Source: Kalmusia sp. IMI 367209 (Eukaryota > Ascomycota > Dothideomycetes > Pleosporales > Didymosphaeriaceae). From it: 64,000 bases of DNA. Numbering within the stretch: position 1 is the stretch's first letter; every line of letters starts with the position of its first letter. The notes under the pieces are model-generated. The model was not told the origin of the DNA. It ran no database searches and worked only from the letters and a program-made list of their open reading frames with translations. The stretch covers positions 1,488,001 through 1,552,000 of the forward strand of contig JAPEUQ010000007.1 of NCBI GenBank assembly GCA_027946365.1, in the 5' to 3' direction. Below are positions 45,784 through 56,415 of this stretch, piece by piece. Made by a program: the position numbers and the translations under genes.

Positions 45784-47247
45784 CTACGTCCCCCTGAACA
45801 ACAAACTTCTTCTACTTTCTTCTCTATCTTCATCGTTTTCTTCCTCCCTCTCCTCATCTTCCTCATCAAAGATCATTCCATGCAGTCCTTCAGTTTCGGT
45901 CCCTATGAGCGGCGCTCGCTCACCTTCTTTCCTTGAAAAGTGTCCCCCTACGCTGATAGCCAACGTGCTCAACCCATGCACCAGCACGCTTCCCAACACA
46001 ACAAAACAAATGATCGGCCATACCAGCGTAACAGTTCTTTGTAGCTCTATCGGTAAACCATCCGGTGGACTCGGTAGAGGCAAAGAGGTATCGGTCTCGA
46101 GCTGGGCTCTAGCCTCGATGGCGAGGAACAAGGCGCCGACCCCCATTGGCCCGAAATGTCCGCAGAAAAGCGCTTCGGCAGTCGATTTGACATGTGGGAG
46201 GAACCTGAGCTTGTACATCCCATATACGATCGGAATCCTCCGGAAAATTAATATAAGAGCAAGTAGCCCAAACAGCCGACCTGGCGTAATAGAATCCAGT
46301 TTGTCGAAGGACAGCCAGGGAATCATGGCGCCGAAGAAGACGAACATGGTACTGTTAAGTACTAAGTCTATGATTATGGGAAGTCGCGCGTCTGCTGTGG
46401 GGAAGTTTCCGCCGTGTGAGAAGCCCAGACCCGCACAGAACGTGACCAAAAAGTCGTCTACACCGAGGGTCGATGCGAGTCCGAGTGAGAATACGGCAAG
46501 AAGGAGGTAGAAGGCGAGATAGGAAGCGGAGCCCATCAGCTCGCGCTTATAGCTGAATGTGAAGACGCGGTTGAACGCGTAGCCGATGATAAGCCCGATG
46601 AGAGTGCCTAGAACGCATTGGTAGAGGATGGTGATGAATACCCATTTCTTGAGGATACCGGAGAGGGTGCTTCGAGTGATAATGCTGAGGCCGAGGTATA
46701 GGAATGGGAAGGATACGCCGTCATTGACGCCGCTTTCTGCGGACAGGAGGTCGCGGACCCGCTTTGGCACTCGCGTGCTGAATTGGGAGTTTGAAAGAAC
46801 GGACGCGGCGAGGACGGGATCGGTGGGTGTCAGGCAAGCTGAGATTACTAGCCCGGTTGCGATGTCCGTCTCAAATAGCACCACGATGAACGCCGCACAA
46901 ACTAGCCATCCGAAGGTCATAACAGGGCCAAGTAAAATCGCAATGTCTTTCCACTTGCTCTTAAAATAGTATTGCGGAAGCTCTAAACCGACGGCGAAGC
47001 ACTGTATGCCAGCAATGAGCCGCGTAACCTCTTGAACTACATCGTCGCTAAAACCCCAGTCGTAGGGCTTGAGAAAACCTAAGCCTTTTGGCCCGACGAT
47101 GATGCCGAAAACGGTTGCCAGGGGTGGTTCTGAAAGATGCAGTCGATTGCGGATGAGGAGAGAGAAGAGCGCGTAAAATATGAGAAAGACTGTTATCACA
47201 AGAAAAGTGACATGTGGAGCCGTTGGCTCTAACTGTTTCCAAGCCAT
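45784..47247 (-). CDS. Na+/H+ antiporter, CPA1 family (fungal Nha1/Sod2 type)
   Basis: Single exon of 487 aa from the ATG at 47247 (MAWKQLEPTAPHVTFLVI). About twelve hydrophobic segments are visible. Family motifs: PPLATVFGIIVGPKGLGF near the N-terminus, TPTDPVLAASVLSN, and SAESGVNDGVSFPF, which carries the Asn-Asp pair of the ion-binding site in electroneutral antiporters; GPMGVGALF is the later conserved loop. In fungi such proteins expel Na+ or K+ across the plasma membrane in exchange for H+. It lacks the long hydrophilic tail of yeast Nha1 and ends in a short acidic tail (FDEEDEEREEENDEDREES), so it resembles the compact Sod2 form. Confidence 0.9.
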   Translation of the reverse strand: MAWKQLEPTAPHVTFLVITVFLIFYALFSLLIRNRLHLSEPPLATVFGIIVGPKGLGFLKPYDWGFSDDVVQEVTRLIAGIQCFAVGLELPQYYFKSKWKDIAILLGPVMTFGWLVCAAFIVVLFETDIATGLVISACLTPTDPVLAASVLSNSQFSTRVPKRVRDLLSAESGVNDGVSFPFLYLGLSIITRSTLSGILKKWVFITILYQCVLGTLIGLIIGYAFNRVFTFSYKRELMGSASYLAFYLLLAVFSLGLASTLGVDDFLVTFCAGLGFSHGGNFPTADARLPIIIDLVLNSTMFVFFGAMIPWLSFDKLDSITPGRLFGLLALILIFRRIPIVYGMYKLRFLPHVKSTAEALFCGHFGPMGVGALFLAIEARAQLETDTSLPLPSPPDGLPIELQRTVTLVWPIICFVVLGSVLVHGLSTLAISVGGHFSRKEGERAPLIGTETEGLHGMIFDEEDEEREEENDEDREESRRSLLFRGT

Positions 47248-47952
47248 GTCAAAGATTCCTAACCGATGCGAACGTTGGCTGATCCAGAATAGGGTAGACA
47301 AAGGATACGCGTTGCAGGAGTAGATATTGTCTTAGCGAGCTGAACAGTAAACCATCGTGTGGGGTAGGGATAATTAAGCCTAAATCTTGAAAGTAAAGAC
47401 GTTGGAGGTTAAGACAAGCATTCCGACAAGGAAAACGCGGATGATGAAGAAATCGATGATGACGAAATAGAGAAACAGTGTGCACGGCAATAGCGTGAAT
47501 AACCAGGGTCGCAACCCAGCTGCCATTCGCTAAAACCGGGAATTGTGTCAGCCCGCTACCTGCGATTGGTCGGATTTGTAATATTTCCATCGGACCTCCT
47601 GCAACCTATCCATATGGGCCCTGTCAGCAATAGTGTTTCAGAGTTATGTTTCGAATTTCGACTGGCAGCGCAGACTAGCTCAGACCGACCTGTAAAGAGT
47701 AGGGTTGGCTTTGTAATATTATGGGCATGGACTGAGCAAGTTGTAGAAGATAGACTTGTTTGCGCAGAAGAGATGATCCCATTCTGTACGCTATGGAGCA
47801 ACCTCTCTTTGCCGTACCTCAACACCTAAACTCCTCCCCGCTCAATGCAACTCAGTCTCGTGCTCCTTTTTGGGCGGACAATAGTAATACATGAAAAATT
47901 ACATCCGGGAACTTTGACTACTTGTCCCAGTGCTGGTATTTTAGCGGCCAAT
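47248..47952. other. Intergenic region between the antiporter and ORM genes
   Basis: About 700 bp in tandem orientation; no gene-like frame with features. Confidence 0.5.
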
Positions 47953-48831
47953 CTATGCTTCATCTGGCGGAGGAGAGAAAAATGAAAAGCGTATTCTGTG
48001 CGCCTGTACCTCTGTGAGTATATGGAGGACCAAACACTTTATGTTAACTCACCGATGGCAGTTTCGGAATGACCACAGCTAATGTGGCCAGGGTGTTGAT
48101 GACAAAATATGTGAGGTCATAGCGGGTATAATGGGTGCTGACCAAAAACAGGGCAATAGGCACAAAAAGTAGGAACTTTTTGGCGGGCGTATACTGGTCC
48201 CCGTCGTCAATCTGCTCCCACATGTTGAGATTGTCGTAGGCGCCGGAATTGAAATCGAACGGTACGCCGCGGACGTAGTGGAACATGAGATACGACCCGG
48301 CCACGTATGAGATGTTGGTCAGGGTCCATGAGGTCTCCTGCGAGACACCCGGGATGATGTCAAAGAATATCTTGCCGAGGACGATGAGGACGAAGTGTAT
48401 TACCCACGCGCCTGTACACCAAGGTGTTAGCCGAAATTCCTCCAAAAGGCCACGCATCCACAACGAGACACAATCCCTTTCTGCATCCAAAGCTCCAACA
48501 CTGGGAATCGGAACTGCTGACCTTTTGCGTTCACCCATTGCGAGTTCAGATTGGGTAGAGCGGACTGGTCGCTGAGCTGCTCGAGCGATTCGGGGGGTTC
48601 GGTGTAGACAAGACTACTGCTACGCCGTCTCCGAGCCTCTTTCGCGTCGAATGGCATCTTGCCTGGCGAAGCACTCGGTCGGCGGGGCCGCGGATCGCCG
48701 GCGAAGCTCAGGCGAGAGGTGCGGTTGAGGAGTATGGGTGACAGTTTGGCGGTATTGGGGGTGATCGGGGAGGGCGGAGTGGGGTGAGTCTGCTGGCTAT
48801 CGAGGAGCAGCAGCTGTTCTGTAATAGGCAT
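47953..48831 (-). CDS. ORM1: ORM family protein, regulator of serine palmitoyltransferase
   Basis: Three exons: 48831-48522, 48411-48053 and 48009-47953, giving 241 aa. Conserved ORMDL strings: RRRRSSSLVYTEPPESLEQL, LNSQWVNAKG joined across intron 1 to AWVIHFVLIVLGKIFFD, then TLTNISYVAGSYLMFHYVRG, GAYDNLNMWEQID and the end VVIPKLPS joined across intron 2 to VQAHRIRFSFF. Four membrane segments are expected. ORM proteins sit in the ER, bind serine palmitoyltransferase and restrain sphingolipid synthesis; in yeast, phosphorylation of the N-terminal Ser residues relieves this. A second ATG at 48657, just before the RRRRSSS block, would give 183 aa and may be the true start; the 58-residue Ser/Pro extension is otherwise disordered. 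Divergent from the IEC3 gene. Confidence 0.9.
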
Positions 48832-49234
48832 AGAAGTCAGTATGCAGGATCCAGCGGTCACAGTGGCGTGTGGTTGGGTGGAGTCTTACTGCGTACGCAA
48901 CACCTTTCCGGTCTGTCCGAGCTTCGATGCGGTGAACGAATGGCGATGGTGGTGGGTGGGGATGCTGACGGGCGGCGCAGTGAATGCAGAGAGACCAGAG
49001 GCAGAGGAATACAGGCGGAAAGTTCCCCTGACGCAAGACTACGGACGAGGAAGGAGGGCAGGTGACTCTCGAACAGCACCTACACTGGCCTAGCGAACTT
49101 GTGCTACTGCTTTGACGCACGGACCGACTCTCCAACGTGCATCTCGACCACCGCGCCGTCCATTTCCCACAGCTCCACTCCACTCCCTCTCCGCAAATCC
49201 GACACCTCCCTCCGTCGCCATTGCTCGCGTTGCC
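48832..49234. other. Divergent promoter region between ORM and IEC3
   Basis: About 400 bp shared by two head-to-head genes. No further feature seen. Confidence 0.5.
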
Positions 49235-50357
49235 ATGGCCTCCGAGACAGATCCGCATGCAGACGCGCGGCTGCAGCCCAATGCGCACGCAGACCATCCC
49301 CAGGAGAGCGCGCAGAAGCCGCCGCCCATCAAGCGGTCGTGGAGGCGCAAGTACCGCAAGATGCGCGTTCGGTTCGAGGACACCATGAACGCTAGCAACC
49401 AACTTATCCTTGACGAATGGAAGGCGCAGGCCCTCGCGCGGCGGCTGCGGGAGCAGAACGAGTGCGTACTTCGAGCCATGCACCCGCAACGACACAGTAT
49501 GACTGACACGGTCCAGCCAAATCCTCGACATTCTCCTCCACATGAACGACAGCGCCCGACTTCCTGCACAACAGCGCGTTGACCTACGAGAACAGTCCGA
49601 AATCGACGCTAAACCGACCATCGAGGACCCCGAAGTGGTGCAGCAACGGTTACACCGTCTACGGACCGAGCTCGCAGACGGCATCATCACAGCAGAGGAA
49701 TTTACGCATAGAGCTGAACAGCTTCACGACTCGCAAACGATACAGCTGACCCGTTCGCTCGTTGGCCTCGAGGCCAAGGTGCCGCATACAAGAGAGGCTC
49801 CCGAGCCGCCAATAGACGGCTTAGATCTGACCGAGACTGCCCCAGGCTACATGTCACCTACACACGAGGAAGAATATCTTCTAGCTATGGACCTAGCCTT
49901 CGCCGACCCCAACGCCTTCGACGGCCGGCCAATTCGCATACCCTCCACTCACCCTCCACCCACCGAGAAAGAACTCACTGTACGAAACCCTGATAGTGTA
50001 TATAATTGGCTTCGAAAACACCAGCCACAAGTGTTTCTGCAGGACAAGGACCCGCAACACCCAGAGAACATGTCGGAGAAATCAGCGGCCCCTAAAGCAA
50101 ATGCGGGAGGCCGCGGAAAGCGTCAATCGGCCGCAGCTGGTACACCAGGCCCTAAAACAGATCAGGACGACGAGGATGTTTTTATTCCAGAAACTGGCGC
50201 GGGAATCAAAGGCCGGAAGAGCAAAGGCGGTGAAGAAGACTCAGCATATAGACCAAAGGGGGGAAGTAGTCGTGGACCGAAGCGGAAGAGAGAAGAAGGC
50301 GAGAGCATAGTCAAGGGCAATAAGAGGAAAAGGGCAAGTGCTGGAATTGGTGCGTGA
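49235..50357 (+). CDS. IEC3-like subunit of the INO80 chromatin-remodelling complex
   Basis: Two exons: 49235-49461 and 49517-50357 over a 55-bp intron (GTGCGT...TCCAG), 355 aa. The N-terminal part shows the Ino80_Iec3 pattern: KRSWRRKYRKMRVRFEDTM, LILDEWKAQALARRLREQN joined to DQILDILLHMNDS. A central part (RLRTELADGIITAEEFTHRA) is helical, then ETAPGYMSPTHEEEYLLAMD. The C-terminus is basic and disordered (GPKRKREEGESIVKGNKRKR), with a likely nuclear signal. In fission yeast Iec3 is a fungus-specific INO80 subunit. The family call rests on remembered motifs; the exact role is not visible in the sequence. Confidence 0.75.
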
Positions 50358-50812
50358 GCTTCATGAGTTCTGGCATAGAGAAAGGTTGGTATTGATCGAC
50401 AACGCTATACTGAAAGTTGGGGGACACACGAGAGGCTGCGACTTTACTGGGTTCTGTATGAATATTGGATGCATCGATTGTGGATTTGGTATTAGGATAT
50501 TGTAGCATCGGGGCCACATGCATATTGTAGTGCATGGGTAGCAACGGCGCAACATGGGTTTGATACCATTGGGGATAAAGGTCACTTGAGCAACAAGTGG
50601 CACATAGCTATAGCTCCTGCTTGGAATACAATGCTTTCTTCTTTAGCTATATTTCTACAAATCAAATACCACGCCATATCTGACCAGAGCGCCAGATGAC
50701 GAAGCTCCCGGTTTGATGTTACAAGGTACAACATAATACAGTCCCGACCTTTACAAAGTGCTTTTTCTCGCACTACTGCCCATGGCTGGCCTCTGCTCCG
50801 ACACTCTAGCAT
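50358..50812. other. Convergent 3' region
   Basis: 455 bp between the IEC3 and mS35 3' ends; nothing further seen. Confidence 0.5.
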
Positions 50813-51986
50813 TTATCTTAGAGCTTTTCCTCTAGCACCGCCAACTAGGACGGGCTCTGGCTCTGCTACTCTAGTAGGCAAGGTGGTATCAATAATAGTC
50901 TTGCCATCGATCAGCTCCCCGTTGTTCAGCTTCCTGTCATCCAACTGGAACGTCTGCGCTCTCTTATCTTCAAGATACTTCTTTCGCTCCGGCGTCAATA
51001 TCCACTGCTCCGGAAATTGGTGCCTGACCTTAGGTTTGTGGTGTCTGAAGTCAAATGGCACATCCGCAAAAGCATCCTTGCCATCCCTGGCCTCCTTCAA
51101 TAGCTTGGTAATAGTCTCGCCAAGGAAACGCTTGTTCTGCGCCTGAGTGTCAAATTGCTCGCAGGACATCTTGATGATATCTGTGGATGGATTGTACCGC
51201 ACGCCCGCGAGCTTGATGAGCTTCGCGGTTTGCGTCTCATTAAGTTTCATGTCACCTGCGGCGAACTCGACGACGACTTTGTTGATGGCTGGATGCGATT
51301 CGCCGAGGTAGGAGGTATAGCGGAAACGGAAGGGGGTTGCAGCGGTGGGGGGTTCGTAAGGTTGGGCGAGTTCTGTAGATGACCGATTAGTTTCATCCCA
51401 ACCTTCATACAAATGAGACGTAAGACGACGTACGATTTAGCAACGGCAGCTCCCAAGCTATTAATCTCGCATATTCTCGTAGTTCTCTGTGTTGTTCTAA
51501 TTCCGCATGTCCCAGACTCGTCAAATCATCACCATAGTAATCCTCGTCTTTCCCTAGACTCTCCTCACCCTCGCCCCAGAAACCTACCCTCCTGGTGTCT
51601 TCCTCTGGAACCTCAAAATCTTCCTCAGATTCAAGCGATGTATCTTCTGCGGCCCACGGGACACCCTCCTTTCCTTTGCGAATCGCTTCGTCGATCACAT
51701 CCGGGTCTAGTGCCTTGAGGTCTTCGACAAGTTTGCGCAATTGTGCAGCGGTGGCAGAGTGCGGCGTTGTAGATAGATCTGCAGCTTCTTCTACGACTTT
51801 CTCGGGTGATTGGCCTGGAGCGCCAGGGATGGCTGCTTCCTTGGGAGGCCCATCTGCGCGGCGTGAGGGCGTTGTGGAGAGCGGGCGCTGCCATTGGGTT
51901 GTATATTTCGGCGAGGTGTATGATGATGATATTCGAGACGGACAGCGCCGCGATAAGAGCAGGAAGCGCCGTGATATTGAAGTCAT
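50813..51986 (-). CDS. RSM24: Mitochondrial small-subunit ribosomal protein mS35 (Rsm24)
   Basis: Two exons: 51986-51434 and 51372-50813, giving 370 aa across a 61-bp intron (GTACGT...CTACAG). The N-terminus is an Arg/Ser-rich mitochondrial presequence (MTSISRRFLLLSRRCPSRIS). The mature part has ELPLLNQLAQPYEPP and the mS35/MRP-S28 domain core FRFRYTSYLGESHPAINKVV, LIKLAGVRYNPSTDIIKMSC, and NKRFLGETITKLLKEARDGK. The domain occurs in the mitochondrial ribosome small subunit. Divergent from ALG13, 260 bp between start codons. Confidence 0.88.
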
Positions 51987-52246
51987 TGCTGCGAATGGGA
52001 TGGCGATGCTGGTTCCTTAACTTTTCGCGATGAGCGGACTCCCGAATGCCAAGCATTACCTAAGAAGAAAGTACGCCCAGGAACAAAGTATCGCCGGAAG
52101 CCGAGACGTCTGATCACCATGAACCTTGACACAAACTGTAGTACACACGGTTAACATGCCTCAACACGGATACGGCTGAATCAAATAACTCAAGGACTAG
52201 TGTCGAATCTACATATCTGGCTGCAGTACATTTTGGGCTCATCATC

Positions 52247-52956
52247 ATGGCCTCGGAAGCTATACCTGGGAAGCTATGCTTCGTTACAACTGGTGCAACG
52301 GCGCCTTTTACAGGCCTAATAGAATCCGTGTTGAAACCATCGTCTCTGGACGTCTTGTCAGAGTGCGGATTCACGCATGTCTTCGTACAATTCGGGAGCG
52401 CCAAAGACATCTTCGAAGCCAGTGCTGCGACCGCACGGGCGTACCTAAAGCAGAACGAGAAGCACCTGGTCGTTGATGGGATGGATTTTGATTCAAACGG
52501 ATTGATTGGGCAGTTCACCCTGGTTCAAGAAACACGAGGTTTGGTCATTTCCCATGCTGGTATATTGCTTGCCTCTTCAGTGTGCCTTAGATCAGACAAC
52601 TAAACATTTGTAGGGTCAGGGACCATACTGGCGGCTCTGAGATTTCAGATCCCGCTAGTTGTTGTGCCAAATCGTGCGCTTCTGGACAACCACCAAGAAG
52701 AATTAGCGGTAGCGATGGAGGAGGCGAATTATTTGATCCGTGGAGATGTCGAGTGAGTGATGGCATCCCAATAAGCATAGTCAGTAGTTACTAAAATGCT
52801 CTTAGGAACCTCGCACCCGCTATTAAAGCTTCAGAGGAATTCCGTGACAGAATGACACAATTCCCACCTATTACGAGCGGCGAGCATCGCCACACCAAGA
52901 GCTTTGCTAACGTCATGGACGAAACAATGGGTTTCACAGATTTTAATACCGAGTGA
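52247..52956 (+). CDS. ALG13: ALG13, catalytic subunit of the UDP-GlcNAc transferase
   Basis: Three exons: 52247-52559, 52614-52752 and 52806-52956, giving 200 aa; the yeast protein is about the same length. Motifs of the glycosyltransferase-28 C-terminal fold: LCFVTTGATAPFTGLI, FTHVFVQFGSAKD, LVISHAG joined to SGTILAALRFQIPLVVVPN, then DNHQEELAVAMEEANYLI. With membrane-anchored Alg14 it adds the second GlcNAc to dolichol-PP-GlcNAc on the cytosolic ER face, the second step of N-glycan assembly. It has no membrane segment of its own, as expected. Confidence 0.92.
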
Positions 52957-53480
52957 ACATCATGCTCAGCATCATGATTGGAAAAATTCCTTCTCATTAC
53001 CTACTACTTCAATGCTGTGAGGAAGGAGCGTGCACAGATGTTGCATGTGCTGGGAGTAATACTTGAGTCGCATCGGTGGGGAACCCCAATTTGGTAGCTT
53101 GTAAGGTCGCAACATCAACACAGTGGCTTTTTATGTGGTGTCCGAGGCGTGGCGACAAGGAATCTCAGTGCGGTAGGATCTTATAGTGCGCTTCCAGTCG
53201 TTGCTGGCACAGATTCATGGCTAGGAGTACCTATATCGGCCACTGTTTTTTTTTATAGCAACGCGCAATGCTTGTCGCGACGTTTGGAACTTATAGATCG
53301 GCAACTTAGAATGAGGTGGAAGAAACGTTCTGAGAATATTAGCGAATACGGAGACTACCTTTGATCTGTTCAGCCTTGTGTACCATCCTCGCCTGCATAA
53401 AGGCGACTCTCGCTTGCAACTCTCTACGTTAAGCAGCGACCAGTAACATTTCAATTAAACCTGAATCTAGATAAACTACC
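52957..53480. other. Intergenic region
   Basis: About 500 bp between ALG13 and the SKP1-like relic. Short frames only. Confidence 0.5.
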
Positions 53481-54322
53481 TATAATACCTCCTCTACGGC
53501 TCCAAAGACCAACGTGACCCTTATCTCCCATCGCGAGCTAACACTAAAAAGATCTATGATCGTCGAGAGGTCTCAGACATTGAATAATTTGATTAATAAC
53601 AGCATTGCCTTCCAGTGTACTAAGGTAGTGAAGACTTCGATTCCTCACATCTCTGACGACGACTGCTCGCTTATTAAGAGACAATCACTCTCTGACATTT
53701 TACTCCACGAGTGCTTTTTAATTATGAAGAAATACGGTCCTGATATCTCTATTGGCGAGTGCGCTCAGCTCCTGGACACTTTACTTAACATCCACGTCCG
53801 ATCGCCGATTAACATCATAGAGGTAAGTTTTCTCTTCATCTGTTTAGCCATATTGCGCACCTGCTAAAATGTTTCCGCTAGGTAAGAGCTACGCATCTCG
53901 TGCTTTCGAAAGTCATGGAATGGTGCACGCACCACAAAGACGACGACGAAGATGACGACGACAACTTTGTCAGCGATGAGTGATACGATACGTTTACGCT
54001 GGGAAATAAAAAGATACTCCTCGATGTTGTTCATGTGGCTAACTACCTGGGCGTTGAGGTGCTGCTTGAGCGTAGCTGCAAGGTGTTAGCCAAGATGATC
54101 AAGAGCGAATCTGCCAAAGAGATCGATAATTATGGTCCCGTTACACACTTACCATGGGAATTGATCGAAAAGCTTGTCATACCTGTCCTACCGGATGTTT
54201 TTGATGGTTTCAGACAAGCTTTACGGCTCAATGAGCGTCTTGCTAAAGAAAAGTTGTATCCAGAAACGGAAGAGGAAAACGAATATGCGTGTTCTTCATG
54301 CATCACCATGCTCAAACACTGA
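53481..54322 (+). pseudogene. SKP1-like (SCF ubiquitin-ligase adaptor) pseudogene
   Basis: The frame reads TAPKTNVTLISHRELTLKRS and VERSQTLNNLI, like the SKP1 N-terminus, but there is no ATG in frame (a TAA lies just upstream). A donor GTAAGT follows INIIE at 53822, and after the acceptor at 53881 the frame reads THLVLSKVMEWCTHHKDDDE, the SKP1 hallmark. It then meets an in-frame TGA (53981-53983) after VSDE, exactly where SKP1 proteins have Trp in DEW, and continues YDTFTLGNKKILLDVVHVAN and YLGVEVLLERSCKVLAKMIK, to a stop at 54322. The end (ETEEENEYACSSC) differs from normal SKP1. The Trp-to-stop change is one G-to-A. SKP1 family members bridge cullin and F-box proteins. The locus looks like a decayed, divergent paralogue. 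A shorter working gene from a GTG or a downstream start cannot be ruled out. Confidence 0.7.
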
Positions 54323-55814
54323 AAATCTTCTGATGAACAAAAAACAAAGAAGAAAGAAAGCAACGATGTAAAATGCAAGATCCCTTCTGGATCGAATGTA
54401 AGATTACATCCAAATCTAACCATGTCAAATATCAACGGGGAGCTACTATTTAAATCGGAGGTCAACGTTTTGTTTTGTGCAACCTCTGCGGAAAGATTGG
54501 GAAATTGGGCACGAGCGGGTCGGAAAGCAAAAAGGACGATGCGAAACATGTGCTAGCGGAACCACCCCTCATAGATCAATCAGCGATTTGCTCCAGGAAG
54601 CTTGGGAAGCGGCAAGTGATTCAAGAATGCCGTTGTCTTTAAGACGACGGCCCGTTCCAACCCCAAACATGTGGGAGCGTCTTGATTAAGAAAACTAAAC
54701 GCATTTTCGATAAGATTGATAGTAAAAGTAAGATACGTCTGGCTGAGGCTGAACGAGAAACCTTGGGAAAGCAAGAGTTAGTGGTGAAGGGAGTTTACGG
54801 ACATCTGGGGATAGGGTCGTCGCGTTGGATAAGTGAAGCCAAATGGCGCGCGATAGGTGGTATGATACCAAAGCAGTGAATTATCTGCTGCATGATTACT
54901 GGGACGTCACAGCGCGACAAGATGACCTAGCAGTGCGAAGAGTAGGCTCAATTAGCTGAACAAAGTTAACCACTATGCAATTACTCGAATTGAATCTGTA
55001 CATCTGCATGGTTAAGACTTCCCAAAGCGCAAGTGAACTTATCTGCTATCTATAATTACATGATGAACGAAACGTAAATAGTCCATGAAACGCAAATAGA
55101 CGAGCATTCTGTGTTGACGAACTAGGCTACCGTCCTTATTGCAGCGATGCAACCTTAACGCTTGATTATTAGGATTATCGACAACAGCGGTGTAAGTTAA
55201 CGGGAGGGATTTGCGCTCCGTTATATTTACGTATTTAGAATGTACATGTATACCTTATTTCATGGCCCTGTTGGATCGTAACGAGAGTGTCTCTTTCTGC
55301 TCGAGCTACTTGAGATGCTACAACAGGATGGAAATTTAGCGTATGCCATTACTTGTATTGGAGAATAGTTCCGAGTTAAGCAAGCTCTAAAGAAGAAAAT
55401 ACCTACCAGCAGACAGTGTAAGGAAAGTGGTAGAGTGGTCTCCGAAGAGTATTGATGCACTGAAAAAGGCGATTGTATTAAAGTGAAAGTTAGTGATCTT
55501 GCCTTAGTGGAAGTCCAACCCGAGTAAAACAATGAAATACGTGGAAAGTGACTCTATAGGTATCTCATGATGGTTTTTAATGCATATGAGGGGTCCTCCT
55601 CAATGCCGTTAATTTCTTTAGAGATTATCACTAGTTTCGCAACGAGCTAAGTGCACATATCGATCTCGATAATTCACATTAATTTCCAAGATGACGGCCC
55701 CGCTTTGTGTCCTTTTACATCACCCTTCGACATCGCTTACCCATAATTGCTAAGACTATCTCAAAATACAATCTCCCCCGAAGCTGCGTCTCATCTCATG
55801 CGGCCTACACTGAG
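54323..55814. other. Gene-poor interval (1.5 kb)
   Basis: An open plus-strand stretch at about 54640-54879 (KKTKRIFDKIDSKSKIRLAE, ending GGMIPKQ) looks protein-like and lacks a start; it may be another relic. The rest is AT-richer DNA without features. Confidence 0.4.
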
Positions 55815-56415
55815 CTACTCGTGGGATCCAGTGTTGCGAAGCTGACTTCCAATCTCCTTCACTGCACCGACATCCATCCAATTCGCCGCGCTCTCAACCC
55901 ACAATCCGCACACCCCTTTGCTTTTCCCCGCCTTCTCTAATTTCAACACTGAAAATTCGTTTACCACAACTGGTTTGTCTTCCAGCCCCTTGAAAACTGT
56001 TGTGCTTGTCCAATCCATCAACACTGTTACAGCCGCGTTCTCATATTCCGGAGTAACAACCCAGAGGCGATTGACGACATGTTCGAATTGAAGCGTCATT
56101 TTTGCGCGCATTTCGAAGAGGGGCGTCATAGAGGTGAAGGGGATAGCGGGATCGGCGTTAATTTGAAGAGTTGCAGTGGGAGAGAAATGCACCGACCGGT
56201 GGGAGTGGGAGTCGCCGTCGAGGGTGTCGAGGGCAGGAACGTAAGATTTGAGGAATTGAAGGGCTATGTAGAGAGGTCAGTGGGCTGTTAAAGGAGTAAA
56301 AAACAGGTCAGATAATAGAATTGCAGTCTAGATAGCGGTGTTTATGGTACGGACCGGGTGGGGCATCCTCTGCGATTTTGTCAAGATCTCCGATGTGTAT
56401 AATGGTTGAAGCCAT
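55815..56415 (-). CDS. Small conserved fungal protein, NTF2/SnoaL-like in look
   Basis: Two exons: 56415-56355 and 56263-55815, giving 169 aa; the intron is GTCCGT...CATAG (91 bp). The protein starts MASTIIHIGDLDKIAEDAPP, then ALQFLKSYVPALDTLDGDSH, HFSPTATLQINADPAIPFTS, MRAKMTLQFEHVVNRLWVV, VTVLMDWTSTTVFKG and VCGLWVESAANWMDVGAVKE. The spacing of a helix pair, then mixed strands with an aromatic-rich sheet, resembles NTF2-like/SnoaL proteins of ascomycetes, which is an impression only. No signal peptide. No function assigned. Confidence 0.65.

Noticed and set aside
47248..47301. Upstream extension of the antiporter
   Set aside because: Begins with TTG; the ATG at 47247 is the first proper start.
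48797..49690. Long minus-strand frame (297 codons)
   Set aside because: Antisense of the IEC3-like gene and ORM promoter; no motif, Cys/Arg-rich shadow composition.
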